From: DATFVA01 sp963800255
GTDB lineage: Bacteria; Bacteroidota; Ignavibacteria; Ignavibacteriales; Ignavibacteriaceae
Length of the DNA stretch: 64,000 nucleotides
Assembly: GCA_963800255.1 (NCBI GenBank)
Contig: CAWDAK010000011.1
Coordinates: 124,001-188,000 of the forward strand
Direction: 5' to 3'
A program made the position numbers and the translations under genes. Shown here in pieces: positions 37,458 to 47,015 of this stretch. A model generated the notes under the pieces. That model saw only the letters and a program-made list of their open reading frames with translations, was not told the origin of the DNA and ran no database searches. Each line of letters starts with the position of its first letter. Position 1 is the first letter of the stretch.

Positions 37458-38036
37458 CTAACCGATAAACGGGATTAAAAATCCGCTCTTCTTTTTGTAC
37501 TCTTTATACTCATCTTTAAAGTATTTTGCAAGGAGTTTTTCCTCCATTACTGCTCTCATTATCAGCAGCGGGATTGCAATTATTGCAAGCGGCAGAACAA
37601 TATAACTAAGTAAAGCCGCTGCGGCACCCAGGTCCATCAGCATCTGGGCAAGGTACTGGGGATGCCTCACAATTCTGAAAACTCCGCTGGTAACAAGAAC
37701 ATGGTTTTTATGGATCAGGACTTCCTGGGAATAATTTTCAGCGAGAGTTTTAACTGTAAGAATCTGCACCCAGGAGAAGACCAGGAAGAAAATCAATCCT
37801 GCTATCCTTAGAGTCTCATAAGCAGGAAGGTATTCGAGCGTACCGATCCTGAAAACACCCAAGATCGTTCCCAGCAATGTTAAAGTTGAGAGGTAGACGG
37901 GAAGAGTCTGCAGATAACTTTTAGGTTTTTCCCTTGCTGCACCGATAGCAGACCGTAAGTCTCTTTTTGCACCTGTATAATGCGCACCGAATGTTGCAGC
38001 GATGTTGAGACCTACTATAATATTAATTGGATCCAT
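37458..38036 (-). CDS. Isoprenylcysteine carboxyl methyltransferase (ICMT)-like integral membrane methyltransferase
   Basis: A 192-residue protein with about five helices. The C-terminal SAM-binding signature reads GVFRIVRHPQYLAQML, then after two helices EEKLLAKYFKDEYKEYKKK, the pattern shared by ICMT and phospholipid methyltransferases. The bacterial substrate is unknown; lipids or quinone-like isoprenoids are possible. It abuts the amidase gene and ends in GFLIPFIG. The Trm112-like gene is 54 bp upstream on the same strand, so the three may be one transcript. Confidence 0.8.
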   Translation of the reverse strand: MDPINIIVGLNIAATFGAHYTGAKRDLRSAIGAAREKPKSYLQTLPVYLSTLTLLGTILGVFRIGTLEYLPAYETLRIAGLIFFLVFSWVQILTVKTLAENYSQEVLIHKNHVLVTSGVFRIVRHPQYLAQMLMDLGAAAALLSYIVLPLAIIAIPLLIMRAVMEEKLLAKYFKDEYKEYKKKSGFLIPFIG

Positions 38037-38090
38037 ATAAGTGAGAATTTGTGAAAAGTAAATAAGACATATTGAAAATTACGAAGAAAA

Positions 38091-38306
38091 TCAGTCAGTT
38101 TTCCGGCCATGTTTCTTCATAATTTCCTGCCACTCTTCCATACTCAGCTGTTCGGATTCATCAATAAGCATAATAGGAATATCATCCTCAATACGATAGC
38201 GTCTGCGGGAAATTTTATCCGTTGAAACAAGTGTTTCTCCATCCAGTACAAGGTCCGCCTTTGTTTCAGGACAGCATAATATATCAAGTAATTCTTTGTT
38301 TATCAT
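38091..38306 (-). CDS. Trm112/YcaR-like small protein
   Basis: A 71-residue protein that starts MINKELLDILCCPETKADL and has YRIEDDIPIMLIDESEQL, the fixed pattern of Trm112/UPF0434 proteins. In typical members CPxC plus a second cysteine pair binds zinc; here only CCPET is present and the second pair is absent, so zinc binding is probably lost. ATG 38306 is chosen over an upstream ATG at 38324 because GGAG lies at the right distance and the family start matches. Trm112 proteins act as partners or activators of methyltransferases; an ICMT-like gene follows. Confidence 0.82.
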   Translation of the reverse strand: MINKELLDILCCPETKADLVLDGETLVSTDKISRRRYRIEDDIPIMLIDESEQLSMEEWQEIMKKHGRKTD

Positions 38307-38606
38307 AAATTTCTCCGGTTTCATTCTAAATTATAATTTAATTTGATATTCTACAAATGCTCTAAGTTTGTACAAAGGCGGCAATTATTTTACACGAACG
38401 GTATTGACTAAAATAGTTCTGTGTCTTAGATTTCTTTCATATTCCCAAAACAATTTCCAGAAAATCCCCGTCATTACAGGTATATGGCGGAAGAAATTCC
38501 CTGTTTATTCTATACTAAATCAGGATATATACGTTTTATTCTGAAGCAGTGACAACTGACAACAGGTTTTCTTAAATCAATACTAACAATATATAAAAGG
38601 TGCAGG
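38307..38606. other. 300-bp divergent intergenic region
   Basis: The gap lies between the Trm112-like gene (minus) and the first diheme cytochrome gene (plus). TTGACT, 17 bases, TAGATT at 38404-38432 is a possible plus-strand promoter with a long leader. No gene, repeat or clear terminator is seen. Confidence 0.35.
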
Positions 38607-39590
38607 ATGAAAAAGTTGTTCAAAGTTGTGGGCTACATATTAGGCGGCATTGTGATTCTGTTAGCTGCCGGCTTTATTTATTTCAACTCCAAATACCCGG
38701 ATGTTGATAAACCCTCTACTGTTAAGGTTGAAATCACGCCGGAAAGAATTAAGCGGGGAGAGTACCTTGCAAATCATGTTACCGGGTGTATGGATTGTCA
38801 CGCTGTAAGGGACTGGTCTAAGTTCTCGGGTCCGCCTGAACCCGGAACCCAGGGTAAGGGCGGTGATAAATTTGGAAGAGAGATCGGATTTCCAGGAAAC
38901 GTTTATGCAAAAAATATTACTCCCGCAGCAATTGGCACCTGGACAGATGGTGAACTTATTAGGGCAATTACGCAGGGAGTTAACAAAGATGGGGAGGCTT
39001 TATTTCCGCTAATGCCTTACCTTGGCTTAAATCATTTAGCGAAAGAGGACCTGTATTCAATCGTTGCATATATAAGATCACTTCAACCGATGGAGAATGA
39101 AATCCCTGAAAGAGAACTTGATTTTCCGTTGAATTTTATTGTTAAAACGATTCCGCCGAAATCTTACACCCCGGCTCCGGAACCTGATAGAAATAATTCT
39201 ATAGAATATGGAAAATATCTGGTTACCATAGCAGATTGTGCAGGCTGTCATACACCTTCGGAAAAAGGTGAACCATTACCCGGGATGAATTACGCGGGGG
39301 GAGAGGAATTTAATCTTCCCTGGGGAACTCTCAGATCGGCTAACCTGACCCCTGATGAAAATACCGGAATAGGAAGATGGACTAAAGAGAATTTCATTGC
39401 CAGATTCAAAGCCTTTACTCCTGACTCATCCACGGATATTTCTGTGGATCCGAAAGGGTTTAATACGATTATGCCTTGGTCTCTTATGGCTGGTATGACT
39501 GAGGAAGACCTGGGGGCTATTTATGACTACTTAAGAACTGTAAAACCCGTTCAGAATAATGTTATACATTTCACCCCCGTAAATGAATAG
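38607..39590 (+). CDS. Membrane-anchored diheme cytochrome c (paralog 1)
   Basis: A 327-residue protein with an N-terminal anchor (VVGYILGGIVILLAAGFIYF) and two cytochrome c domains. The heme motifs are C61-M-D-C-H65 and C211-A-G-C-H215. Methionine candidates for the sixth ligand are in LFPLMPYLG and TIMPWSLMAGMTEEDL, each in the usual place after the heme motif. The layout resembles the cytochrome subunits of membrane alcohol or aldehyde dehydrogenases. No such dehydrogenase is adjacent, so the electron donor is unknown. A paralog follows at 39801, after a 106-bp palindromic element. Confidence 0.88.
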   Translation: MKKLFKVVGYILGGIVILLAAGFIYFNSKYPDVDKPSTVKVEITPERIKRGEYLANHVTGCMDCHAVRDWSKFSGPPEPGTQGKGGDKFGREIGFPGNVYAKNITPAAIGTWTDGELIRAITQGVNKDGEALFPLMPYLGLNHLAKEDLYSIVAYIRSLQPMENEIPERELDFPLNFIVKTIPPKSYTPAPEPDRNNSIEYGKYLVTIADCAGCHTPSEKGEPLPGMNYAGGEEFNLPWGTLRSANLTPDENTGIGRWTKENFIARFKAFTPDSSTDISVDPKGFNTIMPWSLMAGMTEEDLGAIYDYLRTVKPVQNNVIHFTPVNE

Positions 39591-39604
39591 GATAAATTTC
39601 AGAA

Positions 39605-39710
39605 AAAGGCTGTTTCAGATGTTATTTGCTCTGCAGGCAGGAGAGTTGCCGGACAAAGTTAATCAGGAAACATCGTCGCTAGGTCCTGGTACAGGTGAGA
39701 GACAGCCTTT
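39605..39710. repeat. 106-bp palindromic element with the same type of ends as the 121-bp repeats
   Basis: The ends AAAGGCTGTTTCA and TGAGAGACAGCCTTT form an inverted repeat close to the GAGGCTGTCTCA ends of the elements at 24448 and 55297. The core differs. It lies between the two paralogous cytochrome genes, 15 bp after the first one, and is followed by an AT-rich stretch with TTTTTT. It may work as a terminator. Confidence 0.7.
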
Positions 39711-39800
39711 ATTTATTATAATATTTTTTCTTTCGGGATATAAATATTTTCCTTAGGTTTATCCTAAACTTTATGCTAATTATAATACCGGTTTAACAAG

Positions 39801-40781
39801 ATGAGTTCAAGAAGGATCAGGAAGAAATTCTTCAGATTTCTTAAATATTTTTTCCTGTTCATTATTATACTGATTATAGGCGGTTATATCTATTTTAATT
39901 TAACTTATCCCATAACCCGGCCCGCAACTGAAGTTGAAATTTACCCGACTCAAAAAAGAATAGACAGAGGAAGTTACCTGGTTAATCATGTTACTGTTTG
40001 TCTGCCATGTCATTCTCAGAGGGATTGGTCGTTATTTTCAGGTCCTGTTGTACCGGGAACTGAAGGTATGGGAGGTTTTAAATTTGAAGACGGCGTGCCC
40101 GGAACTATCTATGCCAGCAATATTACCCCGTCTGGACTGGGTGAATGGACCAATGGAGAGGTTTTAAGGGCTATTACCACAGGCGTTACTAAAGCCAACC
40201 GTGTGCTGTATCCTATTATGCCCTACCCTGAATATCATCAAATGGCAATGGAAGATCTTTATTCAGTAATTTCATATATCAGATCGCTTAAACCAATTGT
40301 ACAGGAAGTACCTTTATCTACGATTGATTTCCCTATGAACCTGATCATTAAAACAATCCCGCCCGAAGCTTATATTCCGGTTACTTCTATTGATGAATCA
40401 AAAAATGTAGATTATGGTAGATATCTTGTTGCAATTGCCGGCTGCAGAAGCTGTCATACTCCAATGGATAAAGGCAAATTTGTTGACGATCAGGATTTAG
40501 CAGGGGGAACTCCTTTTCCGCTTAATGAAAGTGCCGCAATGTCGTCCAATATAACCCCTGATATCGAAACGGGCATCGGCAGTTGGACAAAAGACGATTT
40601 TCTTACACGATTTAAGCAGTATGAAAATAAAATAATAAAGGTTAAGCCGGATGAATTTAATACTCCAATGCCCTGGACATTATATGCAGGAATGACCGAA
40701 CAGGATCTTAACGCTATTTATGATTATCTTAAAACTGTACCCCCCGTACATAATAAGATTGATAAAGAAAAGAAGAAATGA
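39801..40781 (+). CDS. Membrane-anchored diheme cytochrome c (paralog 2)
   Basis: A 326-residue close relative of the 38607 protein, with the same anchor, length and phrases (VNHVTVCLPCHSQRDW, FPMNLIIKTIPPEAY, FNTPMPWTLYAGMTEQDL). Heme motifs are C67-L-P-C-H71 and CRSCH in the second domain. It overlaps the PPK2 gene by four bases (ATGA), so translation is coupled and the two are one operon. The duplication with a repeat element between suggests local gene duplication. The electron partner is unknown. Confidence 0.88.
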   Translation: MSSRRIRKKFFRFLKYFFLFIIILIIGGYIYFNLTYPITRPATEVEIYPTQKRIDRGSYLVNHVTVCLPCHSQRDWSLFSGPVVPGTEGMGGFKFEDGVPGTIYASNITPSGLGEWTNGEVLRAITTGVTKANRVLYPIMPYPEYHQMAMEDLYSVISYIRSLKPIVQEVPLSTIDFPMNLIIKTIPPEAYIPVTSIDESKNVDYGRYLVAIAGCRSCHTPMDKGKFVDDQDLAGGTPFPLNESAAMSSNITPDIETGIGSWTKDDFLTRFKQYENKIIKVKPDEFNTPMPWTLYAGMTEQDLNAIYDYLKTVPPVHNKIDKEKKK

Positions 40782-41641
40782 ACAAGAAAGATTTTCAGAT
40801 TAAACCGGATACTAGTGTTTCTCTTAAGGAATTCAATACATCCACCACTGGCCGTTTCAAATCAAAAGAAGAAGCAAAAGAAATTCTGAAAGAGAATGTA
40901 AAAAAAATGTTTTCGCTTCAGAATATGCTGTATGCTTACGATAAGTATTCCCTTCTTTTAATATTCCAGGCAATGGACGCGGCAGGTAAAGACGGGACAA
41001 TTAAACATGTTATGTCGGGGCTTAATCCGCAGGGAACGCAGGTCTTCAGCTTTAAGCAGCCGTCGCAGGAAGAGCTTGATCACGATTATCTCTGGAGGGT
41101 TCATAAACATGTACCGGAAAGGGGCAGAATAGGAATTTTTAACCGTTCGCACTATGAAGAGGTGCTGGTGGTCAGAGTCCATAACCTTATTAAGGACCAG
41201 AGAATACCCCCAGAAGCAATAAATAAAGATATCTGGAATACCCGGTATCGGGAAATAAATGATTTTGAAAAATATTTATTTGAAAATGGCACCGTCATCC
41301 TTAAGTTCTTCCTCCATGTTTCAAAAGAGGAACAGAAAAAGAGATTCCTTAAACGGATTGATACTCCCGAAAAAAACTGGAAATTTTCAGCGTCTGACAT
41401 TGATGAGAGAAAGTACTGGGATAAATACCAGCAGGCTTACGCGGAAGCGATCTCTGCCACGAGTAAAAAACATTCACCGTGGTTTATAATACCGGCAGAC
41501 CACAAATGGTTTATGCGGTATGCAGTTTCGCAGGTTATTGTTGAAACCCTGGAAGGAATCAGAATGTCTTACCCTGTGTTATCTGATGAACAGAAAGCGA
41601 GTCTGGACGACAGCAAAAATCAGCTGCTTAAAGAGGAATGA
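40778..41641 (+). CDS. Polyphosphate kinase 2, class III type (polyphosphate:AMP/ADP phosphotransferase)
   Basis: A 287-residue cytoplasmic enzyme that transfers phosphate from polyphosphate to nucleotides. Motifs: FQAMDAAGKDGTIKHVMSG (Walker A), NPQGTQVFSFKQPSQEELDHDYLWRVH split around it, GRIGIFNRSHYEEVLVVRVH (Walker B and lid), ILKFFLHVSKEEQKKRFLKR and KHSPWFIIPADHKWFMR. These match class III PPK2 proteins, known to phosphorylate AMP and ADP. It is coupled to the second diheme cytochrome by a four-base overlap, an unusual pairing. Confidence 0.93.
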   Translation: MNKKDFQIKPDTSVSLKEFNTSTTGRFKSKEEAKEILKENVKKMFSLQNMLYAYDKYSLLLIFQAMDAAGKDGTIKHVMSGLNPQGTQVFSFKQPSQEELDHDYLWRVHKHVPERGRIGIFNRSHYEEVLVVRVHNLIKDQRIPPEAINKDIWNTRYREINDFEKYLFENGTVILKFFLHVSKEEQKKRFLKRIDTPEKNWKFSASDIDERKYWDKYQQAYAEAISATSKKHSPWFIIPADHKWFMRYAVSQVIVETLEGIRMSYPVLSDEQKASLDDSKNQLLKEE

Positions 41642-41667
41642 TCACCATTTCCATTATATAAATTATT

Positions 41668-43467
41668 CTATTGAATTATATCGTGTTTTTCTTTCCACTC
41701 GTTAAACCATTTAATGGCAGGCAGTGAAAGAGGAACGGCGGGTATCTTACCACCGAATCCCAGCTCCTGGTATACCATTGAGTTTATGCTGGTCACCTTC
41801 AGGTTTGAGAGAGCCTCCTGATTTATATTGAACCCGTATTTCATAGCGAGTGATGTAGTAAACCCGGTTAGTTTTTTCTGAAATTTTTCCCCGGCAAGTA
41901 TTTTCCTGATATTCTCTTTTTCAGATTCAAAAGAGCCTTGCTTTTCTTTGGTTCTTCTGTCAAGCAGTTTAAATATCGTGAATCCGGTGCCGGTTTTCAA
42001 GGGACCGTAGATCTCTCCGGGTTTCATTGATTCTGAAATTCTCCCGATTTCACCGAATGATCCCGCGGGGGCGTATCCTACTACATTATTTCCGTTTGAA
42101 TACTGTACCACCAGAGCTTCAAAGTTTTTTCCGTTATCAAGCTGATTGAGAATCTTTTCTATGGTTTCGAGACTATCAACTTCTATTGTGGAAATTTTGA
42201 TTTCCTCTCCCATATTAGCTTTATCACCCCGTGATGAATAATAATCAAAAATTTCTTTATCGCTTACAGCGGTGGAATCGTTAAACATGTTCTGAAGCAG
42301 GTAGAAATAATAATTATCTCTCCACATCCTGAATGAATTCTCAACAGACGGAAGTTTATCTAACCCTTCTCTAAGACCCTCTTCTGCCAGAAGTTCCTGT
42401 TCAATAAAATGCCTCGTTTTTGAATTGAGCAGATCCATAACTGATTTTGGATCCACTTCTGCGGTTCCCAGGGGTTCAAAACGAAAGTACAAGATAAAAT
42501 CTTTCAGCGTTACAGGCTTATTATTCAGATCAATATAAACAGAATTTAGTTTCGCGGGATCGATTTCGTTTTCAATTTTAATAAGATTAATGTTGGTTAT
42601 ATAAACTTTATCGGTATCTGATTTCCTTGTCAAAGACTTTTTGTTAAGTATATCATCCACCTTATCTGAGAACAGCTTCAGCAGGTTCCCGTCAGCCCTG
42701 ATCTTTTTATCCTTAAAGAAATTGACCATGAACTCTTTATAATAAATGGCCTCAGCTCTTTCCTCTGCAGTCTTTTTAAGCCTTTTGTACTCTTCTTCCC
42801 ATCCGTTCATTTTAGTAAGAACTGGGGTGACCTTTTTCACTATTTTCAGAATATACCATATTCCGTCCATTGAGACGGGATTTGTGAATGATTGTTCAGG
42901 AAGGTTAAAAATTTTATCTTCAAAATCAGGGTCATGATCCCCTATCCTGGTTTTCAGGGTATCTTTTGACGAAGCAAATGCTTGATAAACAGAATCGAAC
43001 GGAACACCTTTTTTAAGAAGAGCAAAAATGTTGTTTATCTCCTCTTCATCTCTGGCCTGTATATAAGTAAACCAAATCTCTGAGGCTTTACCGAGATATA
43101 AGGTAAGAAGACTATCAGCAGCTTTTGCCGCTTTTTGACTTATTTCTTTTTTATACAGAGCATCTCTCACGAACATTTTCTTATATCCTGTAAGAGTACG
43201 GGCTACAATTTCTGAAGTATCCAGATTCATATCCTGTGCTTCGAGGGAGAATAGTTTCTCAGCAATAAGGGAGTGAAGAATTTCATTTTTTAAAGCTGAT
43301 GCATCCGCCCTTATTTCCTTCCCTAAGAAGGGAGTTAACTCGTACCTCTCCTGAAATTCCTGTTTCGATATTTCAATATTTCCTATCTTTGCAATGATTG
43401 AATCACCCTGTTGAGGAAACCCGGCAAAGAAAGGAATTATAAGCAGTAGTAAAGCGGTTCTGAACAT
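41668..43467 (-). CDS. Periplasmic peptidyl-prolyl isomerase, PpiC/SurA-like
   Basis: A 599-residue exported folding factor. The signal peptide is short (FRTALLLLIIPFFAGF). An N-terminal helical chaperone part (IAKIGNIEISKQEFQERYEL) resembles the SurA N-domain. Around residues 440-540 lies a parvulin domain: IKISTIEVDSLETIEKIL, FEALVVQYSNG, GSFGEIGRI, MKPGEIYGPLKTGTGFTIFKLL. Earlier, at about 120-215, a second, weaker parvulin-like stretch can be seen. It likely helps outer-membrane or T9SS cargo proteins fold. It is convergent with the PPK2 gene with only 26 bp between and divergent from the SGNH gene. Confidence 0.88.
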   Translation of the reverse strand: MFRTALLLLIIPFFAGFPQQGDSIIAKIGNIEISKQEFQERYELTPFLGKEIRADASALKNEILHSLIAEKLFSLEAQDMNLDTSEIVARTLTGYKKMFVRDALYKKEISQKAAKAADSLLTLYLGKASEIWFTYIQARDEEEINNIFALLKKGVPFDSVYQAFASSKDTLKTRIGDHDPDFEDKIFNLPEQSFTNPVSMDGIWYILKIVKKVTPVLTKMNGWEEEYKRLKKTAEERAEAIYYKEFMVNFFKDKKIRADGNLLKLFSDKVDDILNKKSLTRKSDTDKVYITNINLIKIENEIDPAKLNSVYIDLNNKPVTLKDFILYFRFEPLGTAEVDPKSVMDLLNSKTRHFIEQELLAEEGLREGLDKLPSVENSFRMWRDNYYFYLLQNMFNDSTAVSDKEIFDYYSSRGDKANMGEEIKISTIEVDSLETIEKILNQLDNGKNFEALVVQYSNGNNVVGYAPAGSFGEIGRISESMKPGEIYGPLKTGTGFTIFKLLDRRTKEKQGSFESEKENIRKILAGEKFQKKLTGFTTSLAMKYGFNINQEALSNLKVTSINSMVYQELGFGGKIPAVPLSLPAIKWFNEWKEKHDIIQ

Positions 43468-43564
43468 TAATTCTCTTTAAATTAAAAATTAAAAATACTT
43501 CCCTAACCGGGGAAATTCAAAGTAAAAAGATTAGGATAAACTCATCCCCATTCGCAGGCAGGAT

Positions 43565-45451
43565 TTGAAAGAAGCTAAAAAAAGTAAAAAAGCAGCCGTA
43601 AAGCCTAAAAAAGAGCGATTGAAAGCTCCGCCATGGTTTTACCTTGTATTGTTATTAATCCCCGTAATTTTTCTTGTTCTTCTGGAGGCAGGACTTAGAA
43701 TTTTTAATTACGGGTACGATTTCACCCAGTGGACAAAAGCCACAGATACTAAATACGTATTGAATCCGGATTTTACACACCGCTATTTCTACTCTACAAA
43801 GAATGTCCCCTATTCTAATGGCAATGTGTTTGACATTGAGAAGAAAAAGAATGCTTTCAGGGTATTTATTCTTGGAGGGAGTAGTGCAGCAGGCTACCCT
43901 TTTACTCCAAATGGTGATTTCGGTAAGTATCTTCAAAAATACCTGGAATCAGTTTACCCGGAGAATAAAATTGAGGTTGTCAATCTCGCAATTACAGCGG
44001 TAAATAGTTATACGATCCGGGATCTCATTCCCGGAGTACTTGAACAGAAACCTGATCTTATAATAATATACGCAGGACATAATGAATATTACGGTGCTCT
44101 TGGCGTAGGATCTATGGAATCATTGGGGACGAATCGTTCAATCGTGAATTTAGTACTCAAGCTTAATGACTTCAAGGTAACCCAGCTTGTACGAAATTTT
44201 CTTAAATGGGCTTCGGGTTTATTCTCTTCTCCACCGAAATCATCGGGTACATTAATGTCGCGTATGGCTAAAGATCAGCTGATAGAATATGAATCAGATG
44301 TTTTCGGGAAGGGTGTAGATCAATTCAGAGGCAACCTTGAAGATGTTCTGGATATGACTAAAAAAGCTGGGGTTCCTGTAATCCTGAGTACCCTTGCCTC
44401 CAATCTTAAAGATCAGTCGCCATTTGTCTCCGTTAAAAGCAGCCGTTTCCCTGCAGCTGAAACGGTGTTTAAGAAAGCGGAGGAAACCTTAAGGTCGGGT
44501 AATTTAAGACAGGCAGATTCACTCTTCAGGTACGCAAAAGACCTTGATGCCTTAAGGTTCAGAGCACCGGAAGAATTCAACAGGATTATTAATTCATTGG
44601 GTGATGAATACGATTACCCGGTTGTTAAAATAGATTCCGTCTTTGAGGTAAACAGTCCTGACAGCATAACAGGCAGCAGTCTGATGACCGATCATTTGCA
44701 TCCGGCACTCCATGGTTACAAACTAATGGCAAAAGCTTATTTTGAAACAATGACAAAGCGTAAAATAATTCCCAGGGGTAAGCAGGTTTGGGTTATTTAT
44801 CTTGATAAAAAGGTTGATTACGAATTTCAATTCACGCCACTTGATTCAGCAATAGGCCGGTACAGGATAATTCTGCTTAAAAATGACTGGCCTTTCACCG
44901 AACCAAAACCAAGGAGTTTTGTTCTCCGGAAGCTGGATATGAAATCTGGCATTGACACTCTCGCGATGAAGGTAATCGAATCGCAGGTTCCATGGGAACA
45001 GGCTCATAGGATAATGGCAGCCCGGTATTTAAAAGCAGGTGACTATAGTTCGTATACAAATGAGATGCTTGACCTGATTGATCAGTTCCCGATATTCGAT
45101 AATTACTATAAGCTTCCTGCGGAGATACTGATTGAAAAGAAAAAATATGATCTCGCATTCAGGATCCTTCAAAAAGAATATGAACACAGTCCCGATGCAT
45201 TCTGCACAAAATGGCTTGGAATAATAGACCTTTCCCGGAAAAACCTGGATAAAGCAGTGAAATTCCTTAATGAGAGTCTTGATTATAAGGGAGATGATCC
45301 CCAGGTTCTGTTCAACCTGGCAGGGGCGTATGCTATGAGAAGTGATTTCAGTGATGCAGCTGAGATGATAAACAGATGCCTTCAGTCAGATCCAACGTTT
45401 CCGGGTGCTTCAGGGTTAAAACAGCAATTAACTGAAATTATTAAGCATTAA
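43565..45451 (+). CDS. Membrane-anchored SGNH/GDSL-type hydrolase with TPR domain
   Basis: A 628-residue protein starting at TTG; no in-frame ATG lies upstream. A basic start precedes one anchor helix (FYLVLLLIPVIFLVLLEAGL). The SGNH domain shows block I ILGGSSAAGYPF (serine), block III YAGHNEYYGA and the His/Asp of DHLHPALHGY. The catalytic set is complete. After a linker, the last 150 residues form TPR-like repeats (FRILQKEYEHSPDAFCTKWLG, FLNESLDYKGDDPQVLFNLAG). Such proteins act in cell-wall or exopolysaccharide deacylation, or in surface glycan synthesis. It is a single gene with a strong terminator. Confidence 0.85.
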   Translation: MKEAKKSKKAAVKPKKERLKAPPWFYLVLLLIPVIFLVLLEAGLRIFNYGYDFTQWTKATDTKYVLNPDFTHRYFYSTKNVPYSNGNVFDIEKKKNAFRVFILGGSSAAGYPFTPNGDFGKYLQKYLESVYPENKIEVVNLAITAVNSYTIRDLIPGVLEQKPDLIIIYAGHNEYYGALGVGSMESLGTNRSIVNLVLKLNDFKVTQLVRNFLKWASGLFSSPPKSSGTLMSRMAKDQLIEYESDVFGKGVDQFRGNLEDVLDMTKKAGVPVILSTLASNLKDQSPFVSVKSSRFPAAETVFKKAEETLRSGNLRQADSLFRYAKDLDALRFRAPEEFNRIINSLGDEYDYPVVKIDSVFEVNSPDSITGSSLMTDHLHPALHGYKLMAKAYFETMTKRKIIPRGKQVWVIYLDKKVDYEFQFTPLDSAIGRYRIILLKNDWPFTEPKPRSFVLRKLDMKSGIDTLAMKVIESQVPWEQAHRIMAARYLKAGDYSSYTNEMLDLIDQFPIFDNYYKLPAEILIEKKKYDLAFRILQKEYEHSPDAFCTKWLGIIDLSRKNLDKAVKFLNESLDYKGDDPQVLFNLAGAYAMRSDFSDAAEMINRCLQSDPTFPGASGLKQQLTEIIKH

Positions 45452-45474
45452 TCGTTTAGGTTTAAAATAAAAAA

Positions 45475-45502
45475 GCCGGACTTATTCAGTCCGGCTTTTT
45501 TT
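45475..45502. terminator. Bidirectional terminator
   Basis: GCCGGACT and AGTCCGGC form an 8-bp stem with a 5-base loop, with an A-run before and TTTTTTT after. It serves both the SGNH gene (plus) and the surface-protein operon (minus). Confidence 0.92.
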
Positions 45503-45517
45503 AATATTCATCCCGAA

Positions 45518-46954
45518 TTACTTCATCAGGATCATTTTCCTGGTAGCAGAGAAATCACCGGCTTTAATTGTATAGAAGTAAATGCCGCTTGATAAGTTAG
45601 AAGCATCAAAGTTATACTCAAAAGTTCCGGCTGGTTTCTGCTCATTAACTAATGTAGAAACGAGCTGACCGATAACGTTATAAACCTTCAACGAAACATT
45701 TCCCTGTTCCTTCAGGCTGAAACGGATCATTGTTGTAGGGTTGAACGGATTCGGATAGTTCTGTGACAAACTGTAATTATCAGGAACATTAGAAGAAAGT
45801 TCTTTTATCCCTAGTACTTCACTTGCCAATTCGTGATAGCCGATGTTAACACCGAATGTATCAATCACTGTAGCTGTTACTGTATGTGGATCAAGAACGA
45901 TATGATGATTTGTTCCAACACCGCCTTCATTATCATTTAAGAGTGTTTCGCCCCAATTTCCGCCGTGCTTATACTCAATATCCAGGGCTGAATAAATTGG
46001 AAACTCAAGGGCATATGACCAATAGTTATCACCCGGTGTTTCATCCCCATGAGTTCCATCGTCATACATAAAGTAAACTAATGTACTGTCAGAGGTGGGC
46101 CATCCTGAACTTGGCCAGTGCAGCGGAGGGTTAGCTCCACAGAGTGCTACATTGTCAATTGACGGGAAAGGAAGACCTGTATTTGCATCTATTGCTCCTT
46201 CCATATACGTAACGAACGTTACAGTACAGGGTGCATTTGTAATAGTTGCAAGTGTTAAGTCATTAAAGGTTCTGGTAATGCTGACAAATCCAAGGTCATA
46301 GTCAGCCTGTGTGATAGTATATACCTTATCACTTCCTGATTCCCAGTTAACCACACCATCATGAACATAGACGTACTTGTAATTAACGTTGTCACCAACA
46401 GTAAGCGTATCAAGGATTGTAGCTTCAAAAATATTTGGATCTAGACCAGCGGTCATTATATCATCAGATCCCCAGCCATTCATAGTTCCTCTTGCAGTCA
46501 CGGTATCCTGAGATGGATCAAACCTTCCTGAAGCAGATTCAAACTCCATATTGCACTGGAATGTTAAGGAAATTTCTTTCGGATCAAGTGGAACGAATAT
46601 ACTGTCATTGTCATAATATGCGAAGTAGACGCTATTACCTGACGGAACTGTATATGTTCTGTTTGGAACGGATTCCCATCCCGAACCATTAATAACAAAT
46701 TTGAATTCAAGATTATCGCCGACAGCAAATGTATCAATAGTAACAGTATAAACTGTATCGGCATTCGGGCCAGTCATTTCTGTTGCGCCAACTGTCCAGT
46801 TATTGAAATTTCCCGCAATATTCATAGTATCTGAATCGGGATTAAATGTACCTTTCAGAGTCTTTATACTCATGTCAACCTGGAATTCCACGGTCTGAGC
46901 ATAAGCCATATTTGCAATAAATAATGCAAATAAAAAATAGAATAATTTTCTCAT
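45518..46954 (-). CDS. Secreted protein with starch/glycogen-binding-like repeats and T9SS sorting domain
   Basis: A 478-residue exported protein. After the signal peptide (LFYFLFALFIANMAYAQ) come two repeats of about 110 residues, each with a (N/D)GWxxxx/FNNW-type glycan-binding phrase: NIAGNFNNWTVGA with FKFVINGSGWESVPN, and TARGTMNGWGSDD with YKYVYVHDGVVNWESGSDK. This is the CBM20/CBM48-like immunoglobulin fold. A third, less clear repeat follows (VALCGANPPLHWPSSGW). The end has YPNPFNPTTMIRFS and RKMILMK, a T9SS sorting domain. No catalytic domain is visible. It lies last in the surface operon, 61 bp after the PorV-like gene. Confidence 0.85.
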   Translation of the reverse strand: MRKLFYFLFALFIANMAYAQTVEFQVDMSIKTLKGTFNPDSDTMNIAGNFNNWTVGATEMTGPNADTVYTVTIDTFAVGDNLEFKFVINGSGWESVPNRTYTVPSGNSVYFAYYDNDSIFVPLDPKEISLTFQCNMEFESASGRFDPSQDTVTARGTMNGWGSDDIMTAGLDPNIFEATILDTLTVGDNVNYKYVYVHDGVVNWESGSDKVYTITQADYDLGFVSITRTFNDLTLATITNAPCTVTFVTYMEGAIDANTGLPFPSIDNVALCGANPPLHWPSSGWPTSDSTLVYFMYDDGTHGDETPGDNYWSYALEFPIYSALDIEYKHGGNWGETLLNDNEGGVGTNHHIVLDPHTVTATVIDTFGVNIGYHELASEVLGIKELSSNVPDNYSLSQNYPNPFNPTTMIRFSLKEQGNVSLKVYNVIGQLVSTLVNEQKPAGTFEYNFDASNLSSGIYFYTIKAGDFSATRKMILMK

Positions 46955-47015
46955 TTACGATCTCCTTTTTTTAATGAACGAACCAATAATAATTATTTTT
47001 TATCTAATAAACACG

